NCBI GenBank assembly: GCA_030848705.1
Contig: CM061235.1
Coordinates: forward strand, 136,469,228 to 136,533,227
Source of the DNA: Heracleum sosnowskyi
Taxonomy: Eukaryota > Streptophyta > Magnoliopsida > Apiales > Apiaceae
DNA length: 64,000 bases
Direction of reading: 5' to 3'
Made by a program: the position numbers and the translations under genes
The notes under the pieces: generated by a model
What the model was told of the DNA's origin: nothing
The model's database searches: none
The model's input: only the letters and a program-made list of their open reading frames with translations
Shown here: positions 36,278 through 49,009 of the stretch, in pieces
Numbering within the stretch: the first letter of the stretch is position 1
How the letters are laid out: every line of letters begins with the position of its first letter

Positions 36278-36672
36278 TTTCAACACTGAATCACAATAAA
36301 ACATAACAGTTAAGCACATACAATCGCAACAAAACACATGTACATAATCACAAATAAAGTCCAGAAACCCTAGAATTGAAGGCAATTACAGAATGAAAAT
36401 GAGTGTGGAGTAATAATCATACGTGTGTGTAGGAGTAATGTATGATTTTTGACTGAGGTGTTTATTGAATAGATGGTGTAGCCATTGCTGGAAAATTAAA
36501 ATATTATTATATTTTGCGTAGAGGTAATGTAAAGAAATGTGACGTGGAGGAAATAATAGTATTTTATTTACTGATAAGACAGGAATAGATGAGGTGTTGC
36601 AGACTTGCAGGTAAAACACGATCAATTTAATAATCTTTCGATTTTAAACCATCGACTTAAAATTAAAAATTA
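36278..36672 (-). promoter_or_regulatory. 5' UTR and promoter region of the epimerase-like gene
   Basis: GATTCAG just before 36,288 (minus strand) looks like the acceptor of a 5'-UTR intron. The open frame that could extend the protein upstream is Cys/Phe/Val-rich and looks like intron translation, not protein. Confidence 0.4.
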
Positions 36673-37144
36673 CTTCTCATTTTTTTACGTATCAAAAATA
36701 GTACTCCCTTCGTCCCTCTCATTTCTTTACAGTTTTTTTTACATTGTTTGACACATATTTTAAGGCTTTTATAAAGTATAGCTCTATTACTTATTTTTAA
36801 AACTTTCTTTTTCTAAATAAAAATTTAAATATTATATTTTTATTCAGAAAAAGAAAAAATTTAAAATAATTTATCGAAGTATATATATTAAAGTAGCCTT
36901 AAAATGCGTGCCGAGCCCCCGTCCCTCAATGTAAAAAATTGAGGTGGACGGAGGGAGTAACATTTTACAATATAAAATCCAATCACATTCATTATTTTTC
37001 TCCACTATACCTACTTTATATCCACTTTATACATTAAATATTAATTGATCTCACCACTTTACTCATTTTTCTTATTTTTTTTCCTATTAATTTACACTTT
37101 TTCTCCGTGTCGTCATCTTAAAGAATTGAAAAGTACGGAGAGAA
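36673..37144. mobile_element. Stowaway-type MITE interrupted by a second MITE
   Basis: The part at 36,958-37,110 and the short part before 36,704 match, inverted, the MITE at 48,289-48,532 (shared blocks ATCAAAAATAGTA and ATCCAATCACATTCA-type sequence). Removing 36,704-36,959 rejoins the element at ATAGTAACATTTTA. The outer ends are worn (CTTCTC... and ...GGAGAGAA). Confidence 0.7.
36704..36957. mobile_element. Stowaway MITE (254 bp) nested in another MITE
   Basis: Terminal inverted repeats CTCCCTTCGTCCCT and GGACGGAGGGAG, flanked on both sides by TA (36,702-36,703 and 36,958-36,959). This is the Tc1/mariner-derived Stowaway pattern. Confidence 0.85.
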
Positions 37145-37386
37145 TATAATGTATTTACTATTTAGATTGGAATGTCGGCCTGATATTTGACACCTGGAAT
37201 TTCCGGAACTTGGGATTGTAACAAGTAGTGCCAGAGAGATGAACGAACAAGTTTTGGTACTATGCAAATTTGGTACCAATTTTTTCACCAACCTTTCACA
37301 TATTTTTTTCTAAAATATATTTTGGAAGATAACTATTTATTATTTTATACATTTTGGATGAATGAAAATAGAATAACATGCTTTCC
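37145..37386. other. AT-rich intergenic DNA
   Basis: No feature recognised. Confidence 0.4.
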
Positions 37387-37981
37387 TTTTTAATAAGTCG
37401 TCCTCCTATGAAACACATTTTTTTTTTGTGTTATATATTAATTTTTATGTTACCATACTCCTTTCTAATGAGATACTCTTTCGTTGAAAAAACACATATA
37501 TAAATTTACATATTCTACTTCAAATAGAACTTTTATTTATGTATTACAAACGCTTATTCTACTTTCAATAAAACTTTTAATTGCAAGTACTTCTTTTATA
37601 TCCAAACTCTTCTCCTCTATGAATCGAAACACATATTATACTTCAAATAGAACTTTGCAAGAACTTCTTTTATATTTGAACTATAAATCGAAACACATAT
37701 TCTACTTCAAATAAAACTTTGCAAGTACTTCTTTTATATTTGAACTCTTCCCCTCTACAAATCGAAACACTTATTCTACTTCAAATAGAACTTTTTATTA
37801 TATGTATTCGCTATAAATTCGAACTTTTCTCCTCAATAAATTCGAACACGTATTCTACTTTTAATATGTTAAATGATATTTTTCTATTTATCAGTATCTA
37901 AAATTTTAGAAAATTAGAAAAATAGATTGAGACGATCTTAGGGCGCCACCTAACCTCCCGCGTATCCTCCTTTATATATAT
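37387..37981 (-). mobile_element. Helitron-like element B (3' end missing)
   Basis: On the minus strand it starts with a short (TA) tract and AAGGAGGATACGCGGGAGG, then a body shared with elements A and C. It lacks the 3' hairpin and CTAG terminus. Its 5' end abuts the 3' end of element A at 37,982-37,983. Confidence 0.6.
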
Positions 37982-37982
37982 A

Positions 37983-40442
37983 CTAGTTGAAAAAGCCGCG
38001 CTTCGCGACGGCGCATAATTTTTTTTTAAAACTTCATCAATTAAATTACAAAAATTACTCGGTCATTTTTAATAAGTCGTCCTCCCGTAAAACGCCTTTC
38101 CTTTTTAATATCAATATCTCAAATTTAATATATTGAATACTTGTTTTATATATTAATTATCATGTTAACATACTTCTTTTTCTAATGAGTCGCTCTCTCG
38201 TTAGAAAAAATACACCTATCAATTAAATTACAAAAATTACTCGTTACTCCCTAATAGTCGTTCTTGAAACACGCTTTCCTTTTTAAAATTAAATTTTCAA
38301 ATTTAATATATTGAATATATACTTGTCTTATATATTAATTTTTATATTAACATACTCATTTCTAAAGAGTCATTTTTTCGTTGAAAAAACACATATATAA
38401 ATTAACAAATTCTATTTTACTTCCAATATAACTTTTAATTACATGTTTTTCCTATAATTCGAATTCTTCTACTTTATAAATTCGCACACTTATTTTACTT
38501 CGAATAGAACTTTTAATTATATCTACAAACACATATTTTACTTCTAATAAAACTTTTAATTGTATGTGTTTTTTATAAATTCGAACACTTCTCCTCTATA
38601 AACATATATTCTAGTTTTAATAGAACTTCTAATTTTATGGCTTACCTATAAATTTGAACTATTCTCCTTTATCAATTCGAACAACTACTTTACTTCAAAT
38701 AGAACTTTATTTATATATCTTCTCTATAAATTCGAACTCTTTTCTTCTATAACTTTGGATGAAAAAACACATATATAAATTAACAATCCTATTTTACTTC
38801 CAATATAACTTTTAACTATATGTTTTTCCTATAATTCGAATTCTTCTACTTTATAAATTCGCACAATTATTCTACTTCGAATAGAACTTTTAATTATATC
38901 TACAAACACCTATTTTACTTCTCATAAAACTTTTAATTGTATGTATTTTTTTATAAATCTGAACTCTGCTCCTCTATAAATTCGAACATCTATTCTAGTT
39001 TTAATAAAACTTCTAATTTTATGGCTTACCTATAAATTCGAACTACTCTCCTTTATAAATTCGAACAACTACTTTACTTCAAATAGAACTTTATTTATAT
39101 ATCTTCTCTTTAAATTCGAACTCTTCTCCTCTATAACTTCGAATGAAAAAACACCTATATAAATTAACAATCATATTTTACTTTCAATATAACTTTTAAC
39201 TATATGTTTTTTCTATAATTCGAATTCTTCTCCTTTATAAATTCGCACACTTATTCTACTTTCAATAGAACTTTTAATTATATCTACAAACACTTATTTT
39301 ACTTCTAATAAAACTTTTAATTATATGTATTTTTTATAAATTTGAACTATTTTCCTCTATAAATTTGAACATCTATTCTAGTTTTAATAGAACTTCTAAT
39401 TTTATGGCTTACCTATAAATTCGAACCATTCTCCTTTATAAATTCGAACAACTACTTTACTTCAAATAGAACTTTATTTATATATCTTCTCTATAAATTC
39501 GAACTCTTCTCCTCAATAACTTCGAATGAAAAACACCTATATAAATTAACAATCCTATTTTACTTCCAATATAACTTTTAACTATATATTTTTCCTATAA
39601 TTCGAATTCTTCTACTTTATAAATTCGCACACTTATTCTACGTCGAATAGAACTTTTAATTAAATCTACAAACACCTATTTTACTTTTAATAAAACTTTT
39701 AATTGTATGTATTTTTTATAAATTCGAACTCTTCTCTTCTATAAATTCGAACATCTATTCTAGTTTTAATAGAACTTCTAATTTTATGGCTTACCTATAA
39801 ATTCGAACTATTCTCCTTTATAAATTCGAATAACTACTTTACTTCAAATAGAACTTTATTTATATATCTTCTCTATAAATTCGAACTTTTCTCCTCTATA
39901 ACTTCGAATGAAAAAACACCTATATAAATTAGTAATCCTATTTTACTTCCAATATAACTTTTAACTATATGTTTTTCCTATAATTCGAATTTTTCTCCTT
40001 TATAAATTCGCACACTTCTTCTACTTCCAATAGAACTTTTAATTATATCTACAAACACATATTTTACTTATAATAAAACTTTTAATTGTATGTATTTTTT
40101 ATGAATTCGAACTTTTTTCCTCTATAATTCGAACATCTATTCTAGTTTTAATAGAACTTCTAATTTTATGGCTTACCTATAAATTCGAACTATTCTCCTT
40201 TATAAATTCGAACACATACTCTACTTCAAATAGAACTTTATTTATATATTTTCTCTATAAATTCGAACTCTTCTCATGTATAACTTCAAATACCTATTCT
40301 ACTTCTAATATGATAAAAAAATATTTTTTGATTTATTAGTATTTAAAATTGTAAACCTCTAGGAAAATTAGAAAAATAGATTGAGACGATTTTAGAGACG
40401 CCACCTCACCTCCCGCGTATATATATATATATATATATATAT
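37983..40442 (-). mobile_element. Helitron-like element A with internal tandem repeats
   Basis: The 3' end (minus strand, at 37,983) has the hairpin GCCGTCGCGAAGCGCGGC, a TTTTTCAA spacer and CTAG, followed by T, a Helitron signature. The other end carries (TA)n and CGCGGGAGGTGAGG, as in elements B and C. It codes for nothing (no Rep/helicase), so it is non-autonomous. Its middle is an array of about 382-bp units. Confidence 0.65.
38383..40290. repeat. Tandem array of five ~382-bp units
   Basis: The anchor GAAAAAACACMTATATAAAT recurs at 38,383, 38,761, 39,144, 39,528 and 39,910 (spacings 378, 383, 384, 382). Each unit is itself built from shorter blocks containing AAATTCGAAC and TACTTCAAATAGAAC. 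Units differ by scattered substitutions. Confidence 0.9.
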
Positions 40443-42475
40443 TCATGATTAATGATTAAATATTAAATAGATTTTTTATGTTAAAACTGAAATGAAAAAA
40501 AAATAACGATTTATTGATATTCTACTGTGTATTATTTCTTAAATTTAATTTGTTTTTAAAGTTAAAAAGGGTTAAGCACCACGACAGATTTGGTTCGGCC
40601 TGGTTTGATTTAAAAAAAGAAAACAAAGCTCGGCCCAGTTTACTCAATTTCCAATTCTGAAGCGCTCGGCCCAATTCATAGCTTAGGTTAAGCAGCAACA
40701 AGCCAATTATAACATTGCACTTTTCAGTTTATCTTTCAACCAAACTAGCCACTTTAGCACCCCCAGTAATCATAGATTCAAACACACTCAACTAGATTGC
40801 TAGGTACAAAATAATTGAACTAAAATAACATGCGGAGCAATAGAAAGATCATGTGATCATTGCAACTTTAGTAAGTAGATTTTAAAAACATCGATAATCT
40901 TGAGCAAGTGAGCAAGCTGTCCAAAACGAGTTGTCCAGTGATAAGATATCAATGTGTTGATCCAAAGGGTCACGAGTTCTACTTAGCGAAAAAAAAAAAG
41001 GGTCACGAGTTCGACTACTCACTTTAATTATAATTTTTTTTTTTGATAATATAAGAACTTCGAACAAAAAGAACGTGATAACAAATAAAGAGTGAATTAT
41101 CACTCAACTTTAGCCAGACCGATAAGAGATCTAAGGTCATGTTGTACAGTCGGGGTGTGAACCAGAGTGAACCTAGTAAAGAATAAACATTACTAGTTCA
41201 ATTTTTAATTGCAAAATGTTGTTTCGATCCCGATAATTTTAATTCAAAGCTCCCGTTGTGTGTTAGTATTTAAATTTATGCGATTGACTGATCGAAAAAA
41301 TTAGATAGTAGCAGATTGATGTCTTGCAAATGAAGTATGTCATAAAGATTATCTCAGACAGGCGTATAACGGGCAGAGCAAAAGCAGAGATGTATATACC
41401 TTAGAAATATGAATGGATAATGCAAGGCTTATTTTAGTGATATTCTAGTTTTCTTTGCTTACATTTACAAAAGCAACGAACTCTGACTTGGGAGTTGTGT
41501 GATTGTGCGTGAAAGAGAGAAAGTGGCCACGAGCCCAAATATATCCATATATTTTACCCACTTCTCAATAGAATCGTCAGCCTTGGATCACACCAATTAG
41601 CTAGCCCACCAGAATTTCCGTTGATCTGCGAGGGCCAGAATCAACTTGACAAGGATATTTTACAAATGTTAGTCTCAAATAATTTAATTTAATTATTTTA
41701 TCCCGTTTTTCTGCTTAAATTTATACCTGCTTATAGTGCGGAATTAAATAGTCGGTTCAAATTTTCGCAAACTTGCTCACCCTCAATATGAATCTTGGTT
41801 GCATATTGCCGTTGATGCGGGAGCACAACATTAAAATCTTCACATGTGTTTATTGTTAATCAAGGATGGTTGTTTTTTAATTGAATTTTGGTTTTTTATA
41901 ATTTCATATTCACAGTATGTTTTCATGTAATTTCCTATACTGACTAGATTTTGAATGAATTTTTAAGTTGGATTCAAATATTAGTTAACTAGCTGATTTT
42001 ATTTTTAATTCGGATTTTAAATGGGTTTAGGTTATTTGCGTAGGCTATATATATATATACCTATATATCATAATCTTTCGAAACAAGAATTAAATCGATC
42101 CTTTAATTTTGTTTATATTCAGTTATGAAACAGTTAATGTAATAATGGCTGAGAAAGAATCTCCCAGTTTGATTGTTTAGTAAAAGCTGAAGGCGATAAC
42201 TTCCATGAAAGGAAAGTAAAAGATTAGTATTCCTCCTCAGGTATCTCCACTATAGACGGTTAACAGAAAGCTACATAGGGAATAGTCAGTTTGCTTCTGA
42301 TCCAAACAACTACTCACTCTGCCTTACTAACGTTGCATCCTTCATAAGCAATCCCAGATATATAAATAACAGACATCCATAAATACATTTTGCTTAACAT
42401 GCAGACTTAAAGTTTTTCTCCATTTATCGCAGACACTCTTTTTACTTCTCTGTCTCCCTCACATCAGCTTCTTCC
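40443..42475. other. Intergenic region upstream of the ARM-repeat gene
   Basis: AT-rich. It holds a SINE-like piece (40,918-41,020) and a short (TA)n near 42,050. The 5' UTR of the ARM gene lies before 42,476. No gene seen. Confidence 0.5.
40918..41020 (+). repeat. Degenerate SINE-like head
   Basis: TTGTCCAGTGATAAGA resembles a pol III A-box, and GGGTCACGAGTTCGACT a B-box. The B-box part is duplicated (GGGTCACGAGTTC at 40,968 and 41,001), separated by an A-run. Confidence 0.4.
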
Positions 42476-43845
42476 ATGGAGGACGTTGTTGTGAAAGCTC
42501 TATTATTTGGTGATACCGAAGCACGAGTTCTAGCAGCCAGGGAGCTCAATAATCTGAAGAGTAAGAAGAAACACAAGTTAATTGAAAGAGGCATTATTGC
42601 TCCTTTGGTGTCGATGCTCTGTACACAAGATTATGATGCTGTTGAAGCTTCCCTCACTGCTTTGTTAAATATGGCCTTCGGCAGTGAAAGGTTTGTTTTC
42701 ATACTTGAGGTTCACTGAACTCTGCAAATTTGTTACGTTTACTTTCTTGCCAATAATTCTTTTCCATATAGTAGTTGGTTTTTTACCCTTAACTATCTAT
42801 TGTTAAATAGAGGCTGAAGCGTAATTATCATATTTATGCATTGTATTCTCATAATAGGGTTCCATTCTTCTGCTGCCTGGAAGTCGATAACTAATCATGT
42901 ATAGCTATTACCTCGAAATAGTACACCTGATGTGGTACAGCTGTCCTTGTCCATCGATCCTGATCAGACATTATAAATAGCGAATGATTAAGACCTCTGG
43001 ATGGATAATAACTGTGTTTTTTATGATAAATATAAATATTTTGGCTCAACAAAATTTTCTTTTACCTTTTATACAGAAACAAGATCCTTATTGCAAACTC
43101 CGGTGCAATACCAGTTGTAATTAACCTCCTGCAATGCCAAAGTGAGACATTGGTTGACCTTGCAATAGCTGCTCTTATGACCCTCTCTTCTTGCTCAGCA
43201 AACAAGCTCACAGTTGCCAGTTCCGGAGCTATTGAAATCTTACTTGAAATCCTCAATGTTGATAGCACAGGTATTCAAGCCAAGCTTGATATAATCGTTA
43301 CACTTCACAATCTTTCAACCAGCTCGCAGCTTATTCCATCAATTGCTTTAACTAGCACCGTAGTTAAATTGCTGGAATTAATTAGTGAATGGGAGAAATC
43401 GTCTGAAGTGGTAGAGAAGGCAATCGCATTGCTGGAAAAGATTGTTTCATCGTCTCATATTGCATTGAGACAGACTGCTGGCACAAGTGGAGCAATTCAA
43501 GCATTGGTGGAAACTGTGGAAGATGGTTCTAAGCAATGCAAAGAACACGCGGTGGGAATTTTACTACTCATATGCCGAAGCTGCAGGGACAGATATAGAG
43601 GACTGATTCTTAGAGAAGGGGTCATGCCAGGGTTGCTTCAGCTGAGCGTGGATGGAACTAGGAGAGCTAAGGAAATGGCGGGAGCATTGCTGCAGCTTTT
43701 GAGGGATTGTTCGGATGGGGACACGAAGAAAAAGATATTAAAAAATGTGCTCATGGAGCAGGTAATGGGAGAGATAGACAGAGGAGAAAGAGGTGGAAAA
43801 GAACAAAAGCTAGTGGCGGATTTGATTGCAAAACTTAGGATATGA
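42476..43845 (+). CDS. Armadillo-repeat protein (ARM-only, U-box-family relative)
   Basis: Two exons, 42476-42690 and 43077-43845 (984 nt, 327 aa), joined in phase at SER|NKILI. The whole chain is helical ARM repeats: AAREL..LKSKKKHKLIERGIIAPLVSML, NKILIANSGAIPVVINLL, NKLTVASSGAIEILLEIL, ALRQTAGTSGAIQALVETV, ending in a Lys/Glu-rich tail (EQKLVADLIAKLRI). The sequence is closest in style to the ARM half of plant U-box E3 ligases (PUB), but no U-box precedes it: the start codon is followed at once by the first ARM helix. It is probably a scaffold or adaptor. It converges on the AGC kinase gene. Confidence 0.88.
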
Positions 43846-44855
43846 ATCTTTGCGGACATTGTTTGTATAGGACAAGATTTTCTCCTTTCATACGCAAAAA
43901 AGAGAAAAAAATTCACCTTTCTCCCCTACTAATTTATAACATAATTAAGGTGAGAAACTTGCAAGAACGTAAATGTCTACAGATAATATTAAAAATATTC
44001 ACCCCATAAAAGAAAATTAAAAAGATGATTAAAACTACTACAGTTCAGGATGAAGGACCTAAAATACCACATTAAGTACCTATGATAAGCGTAGCAGAGG
44101 AGTTACCCACATCTAGCATGCCTTCTATACGAGAGAGACGCAACTTTCAATTATGTGTTGTATACATACTCATGCTTAAAATGTCACTCAAGAAATTCCA
44201 AAACATAAGCATTCTGTAGATGCATATCTCCTCTTTCACCTTCTATACATTTAAAAGTGCAGTCCGAACCAGTACGTGTTCATTTCCCGCTTGCATATAA
44301 TCAGCTGTGGACTTCGGTCCAAAATTACATATGATATAAATACAAATTTAATAAAATTAAAAGTTGAGTTTAAAAGAGTATATTAAAGCCGAAAGAGGTA
44401 TTAAATTTGTTACCTTGCACAACTATAAGATATGACATTTTAAAGCTGACTTGATAAACAACAATTGTGGTGTACAAGTACAAACAACAAACACTGAATA
44501 TATACCCGGTCCGCCCTGCATTATATTCGTAGATCAATTATGTTCACTCTTAAAACTTTCAACTTCCTCAAACCAACAGCTTCTGCATCCTTTATTCCTC
44601 ACAATCTGGAGAAACTATTGAACTTCACTGATTTTCGCAGTCATTATTTGTTTACAATATACACAACCAAAAATGACTATCAAATCCTTGATCACTTTGG
44701 AGCATTTCAATTTTACCAGGCAATGTTCTTCATCCCAAAACACCGTTCAAGACAGATCACTTACGATTGATTACAGAGTGTGGAACAACAATATTTTGTT
44801 CGTTCAACCGGAAGCAGACTTTAACACACGATCCAGATAGACAAGGCGAACGAAA
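43846..44855. other. 3' intergenic region of two convergent genes
   Basis: No gene or clear repeat. A 76-codon frame at 44,540-44,770 has no family resemblance and is most likely chance. It contains the 3' UTRs of the ARM gene (+) and the kinase gene (-). Confidence 0.5.
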
Positions 44856-47276
44856 TTAAAAGAAATCAATCTCTAAATAGTTACCAGACGGCTTTACGTC
44901 AACACCGGGTACCTTGTCTACTTTAGGTGTTTTTGGTACCTCGTTGTACAAATATGGTCTTGGCACATCTGGTGGACTGGCACAACGTATGAGGGCCCAA
45001 TTCACACTCTGAAAGAATGGGTGCTGTTTGATCTCAGTAGCTCCGCGTCTATATGCAAGGCGGTTTTGTGGTTCTTTCACAAGTAAGCCTCGAATCAAGT
45101 CCCTTGCAGCAAAACTCACACTAGGTGATTCTGGAAACTTGAGGGGCTGTCCCACCACATTAAACAGTGTGGCTCTATTACCTGCCCCTTTGAATGGAGT
45201 TTTACCAAACAAGAGCTCGTACAGAAATATCCCAAATGTCCACCAATCTACAGCACTTCCGTGGCCTTCTCCTTTTATAATTTCAGGTGCCAAATACTCA
45301 TGTGTTCCGACAAAGGACATTGATCGAGCACTTGTAGGTTCTGCCATTAGCTCAGGCAGGGGACTCACTTGATTATGTATTTCAGCTTTGGGCTTTTGTT
45401 TTTTCGATTTCTTAGACATGCCCAAAAAGCGTGGTCCAAAACAAGTAGGTTGGATACAAGATGGCTGGATAACACAAGATGGCTGAACACAATATGCAGA
45501 GCTCTTAGAATCCATGGTAGAATTTGACGACCTCACCAGTGTTGGGCTCACTGCACATCTAAGCGAGAGATCAAAATCAGAAAGCATAATATGCCCGTCT
45601 TCCCTCACTAAAACATTTTCTGGTTTAAGATCTCTGTAAATGATCCCAAGCATGTGCAAGTATTCCATGGCAAGGAGAACTTCTGCCACATAAAACCTGT
45701 GATAAATTCACTTAGTTAATATGCTTCGAATAAAGTCAATCTTCACGGTCAAACCTTTAAGTACTTCAAACATCTAGCTGCAAGTATAGAACCACTTTCC
45801 AATGCTACATCAAAGTTAATAATATCTATGTATGTTATATACACTAATACATATCTAGTTTAATACTTTCTTGTCATAACCCATTGCTGAGATCACTGAA
45901 GATATTTTACAAGACCAGGAAGTTTAAAAGTTATTACAGCATATTGTGTATTTAAGTAACCTATCTTTATAAAAGCTTCCAAGGAGGTAGCTGCATCCCC
46001 GTGGAATTTAAGTATGTAGTTTTCCGCTAAAATATACATAAACAGTACCAAAATACCAATCAGAAGCTAACTGATAACTAAAGCAGATACAAATACCATG
46101 TGTAGGTTTACATATATGCAAAAATGATTAATGCATATTTTTGATGAAAAGAATCAACTTAAAAGCTCTCCTAGGGTGACATTTGAAGTTAAATAAACCA
46201 ATTGCTAAAAGTCGACAAATCTCTAACCTGGCAGCATGCTCTGAGAAATATCTTCCAGGTTGCTTTTGTCGAAGTGCATGCAAATCTCCCCCAGGGCAGA
46301 ATTCCATCACCAAGAAAGAAAAGTTCTCCGTCTCAAAGTGTGTATACAGAGTGGGCAGAAATGGATGATCAAGAGACTGCAATATCTCTCTTTCTGTCTG
46401 GGCCCTTAACAGCTTCTTCCGACTAGCTAGTGCTCCTTTGTCCATGACTTTGATTGCAAAATAACTTCTGGTCCCGCCTAACTCAGCCAGATGAACACTG
46501 CCTATATCTCCACATCCTAACCTCTTAAATAGCCTGAAGTGGTTCAACCCCAAGTTCCCATCACGAGATCGGATGGCTTGAATTGCTTCCCATCGTGAAT
46601 CATTTGACTTGTGCGGTTTGTTTATTGTGCTACTTAAACTACTGGAGCTACTTTCATCACTAAGATCACTGCCAGTGCTCCCCCTAATACTTGTCTTCCT
46701 GCTCTCAGCAAAATCACAAGAGTAACTAACTTCACCACTTCCAATGGATTTCCCAATACTGCTTGCAGATTCACTAACTTCTGTGTTGGTGAAGCTTTCT
46801 TTGGCTTCCGTAAATTGTGTGGTAGAATTTTGAGGGCTTTTACAACCAACTCCTACTTTAGAAGGTAGTGGACTATTTTCATTAACGACAACATCTTCTG
46901 TTGCCAAAACAAGATCTGCAGTTTCCACTAAGCTGCTTGAATCAGAATTTGCAGAATCATCAATTGAAGCGGAACATTTCTGAGAACGAATTACTTTTTC
47001 TTTAACAGTTTCTTCACTTTTAGGTACCAATTTCAAATTACCCTTATTTGATTTAAGATGAAGCTTTGATGAGTCCGGCACCACATCCTTATCCATGTTC
47101 TCACTGGATGTATCCATCCCATGATCAATAAGTGCTGCAGATGAAGCAGATGTGGCTCCTTCATATCTAGAGTGCTTTGTACGTACCGGACGAGGGGGTC
47201 GATTAGTTTCCACAACAGAAGAAGGATTGTACCCTAAAGAATGCAACGAATTAACTCCCTCAACAAGTGATTCCAT
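44856..47276 (-). CDS. AGC-VIII Ser/Thr protein kinase, D6PK-like (2 exons)
   Basis: Exons 47276-46228 and 45696-44856 (1,890 nt, 629 aa). The N-terminal 240 residues are Ser-rich and low-complexity. The kinase domain has the glycine loop LGCGDIGSV (about 253-261), Lys in FAIKVMDK (about 276), YRDLKPEN (about 370-377) and DFD (390-392) in place of DFG, the hallmark of plant AGC-VIII kinases. A Cys/Pro-rich insertion follows (QPSC/QPTC repeats, then a basic KKSKKQK stretch), and the domain resumes at [14 protein letters not shown]. The insertion is known in this family to help plasma-membrane targeting. The C-terminus ends EIDFF, a hydrophobic tail. D6PK-type kinases phosphorylate PIN auxin exporters; the assignment within AGC1 is not certain. 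The 5' UTR has an intron (donor CAG|GTAATC near 47,936). Confidence 0.93.
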
Positions 47277-48288
47277 TCAATTAATCACATGAAACACTCA
47301 GCTCACAAAAGTTCAATTGAGCAACTCGATCAAAATCCTAATCACAAACAACAATAGCAGAATCAATAGCCAGCACATATAGCTACCATAACAATTAATA
47401 AAAACAAAACAATTACTTTAATTAAGAACACAAACAAGCAAAGCAACCGAAATGCATACTTTCAGCTAAAAATTAGTTCCAATACACTGAATCACCACAA
47501 ACCCTGCACAATTATGATTCAGCAACAGCTCATCGAAGTCGAAAACTTCCAAAAGATTCCATTTTAAACAAAAACAAAACGTGATTGACAATCAAAAGAG
47601 AAGCACAAGCAAAGATCTTGCAAACACTAGAAAAAAAACAACAAATGATCCTTAACAAACACACCAAAATAGCCACATTCACAAACTCTTGAAACAAGCA
47701 AACAAATGAAAAATGAAGCAACTAAAGCAAAAAGCAACAAACTTTGTTTACAAAAAGTCAAGTAAAGAAAAAGGGGTGTTGATTATTCCCACAACAAAAG
47801 CAAAAAATGAATTGGGTAATTCATGATTCCCAAGATTCCTTTTTCTTTTCCTGCAATTTCGCAGCAAACAGTAAAGTAAAAACTAAATAAACAAATAAAA
47901 ATTATATAATTAATAAAATCTTTAAATTTATGATTACCTGGTTAGAGAATGCAGATGAAGAAACAAGCTTTGATGAGGGAACCGAAAGTGGGTCTGTGTC
48001 TAAATTAATAATTGTGTGTATAAATATTACAAGGCCAAGAAAATGAGTGGAAAGAAGTGAAAAAGGGGAATGAACTTTATTAATAGAGGCTTCATTGTTT
48101 TGGGGACATTTTCAGATCTGATCGGAACAAGTGATAGTGGTGGTAGTATTGAGATTGGAGAAGGAAGAGCAAGAATATATAATCTATCTGCCTTCTTTTT
48201 CATTAATTATTGTTCTTTCTATATAGTTCGTCGTTTAATGAATTTAGAATTTTGATATTATCTGAATCAATCTTTTCGAAGCTTAATA
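47277..48288 (-). promoter_or_regulatory. 5' UTR intron and promoter region of the AGC kinase gene
   Basis: A donor-like CAGGTAATC on the minus strand near 47,936 marks a probable leader intron between 47,280 and 47,936. Upstream of 48,000 is AT-rich promoter DNA. No other gene seen. Confidence 0.5.
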
Positions 48289-48532
48289 CTCCCTCGCGCC
48301 CCACGGATATTAAAAAAAAAAAAAATTAATAGGAAAAAAGTAAGAAAAATAAGTAAAGCGGTGGATCAATCAATATTTAATTTATAAAATGGGTATAAAA
48401 TAGGTATAATGAAGGAAAATAGTGAATGTGATTGAATTTTATATTATAAAATGTTACTATTTTTGGTATGTAAAGAAATGAGAAAGACGTATCAAAAAGA
48501 AAAGTGTAAAAAAATGAAAGAGATAGAGGGAG
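48289..48532. mobile_element. Stowaway-like MITE (244 bp)
   Basis: Starts CTCCCTCGCGCCCC, ends ATAGAGGGAG, with TA on both sides (48,287-48,288 and 48,533-48,534). The body is the inverted counterpart of the outer MITE at 36,673-37,144. Confidence 0.75.
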
Positions 48533-48671
48533 TAAATGAATATAAATAGTAAATTTCAATTTAAATTGATAAAAGTTTGATTTATTAAAAAAGTTGGGAC
48601 AATATTTAATTTAAACATTTTTAAAAATTATAACACGTAACGAGATTGATCTAATACGTCAATCGAAAATT

Positions 48672-48674
<3 letters not shown>

Positions 48675-48720
<46 letters not shown>
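48675..48720. repeat. (TA)n microsatellite at a Helitron 5' end
   Basis: About 23 TA units directly before AAAGGAGGATACGC. The same arrangement, with shorter (TA)n, precedes elements A and B. Confidence 0.9.
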
Positions 48721-48724
<4 letters not shown>

Positions 48725-49009
48725 GAGGATACGCAGGAGGTGAGGCGGCGCCCCTAAGATTGTCTCAATCTATTTTTTAATCAATCAAAAAATATCCTTT
48801 AACATATTAGAAGTAGAATAGGTGTTCGAATTTATTGAGGAGAAGAGTTTGAATTTATAGGGAAGACATATAACTAAAAGTTTGATTTGAAGTTGAATAG
48901 GTGTTTGAATTTGTAGAGGGAAAGAGTTCAAATATAAAAGAAGTACTTACAAAGTTCTATTTGAAGTACAATAAGTGTTTCAATTTACAAAGGAGAAAAG
49001 TTCGAATAT

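Noticed and set aside
36278..36385. N-terminal extension of the epimerase-like protein
   Set aside because: The extra residues are Cys/Phe-rich and end at a good splice acceptor (GATTCAG), so they are more likely a leader intron read through.
38383..40290. Regular array that at first glance resembles a CRISPR-like repeat set
   Set aside because: The period is 382 bp, whole units are repeated without unique spacers, and the genome is a plant. It is a satellite-like array in a Helitron.
44540..44770. 76-codon frame between the convergent ARM and kinase genes
   Set aside because: No homology, no neighbouring exons, and it lies in shared 3' UTR territory.
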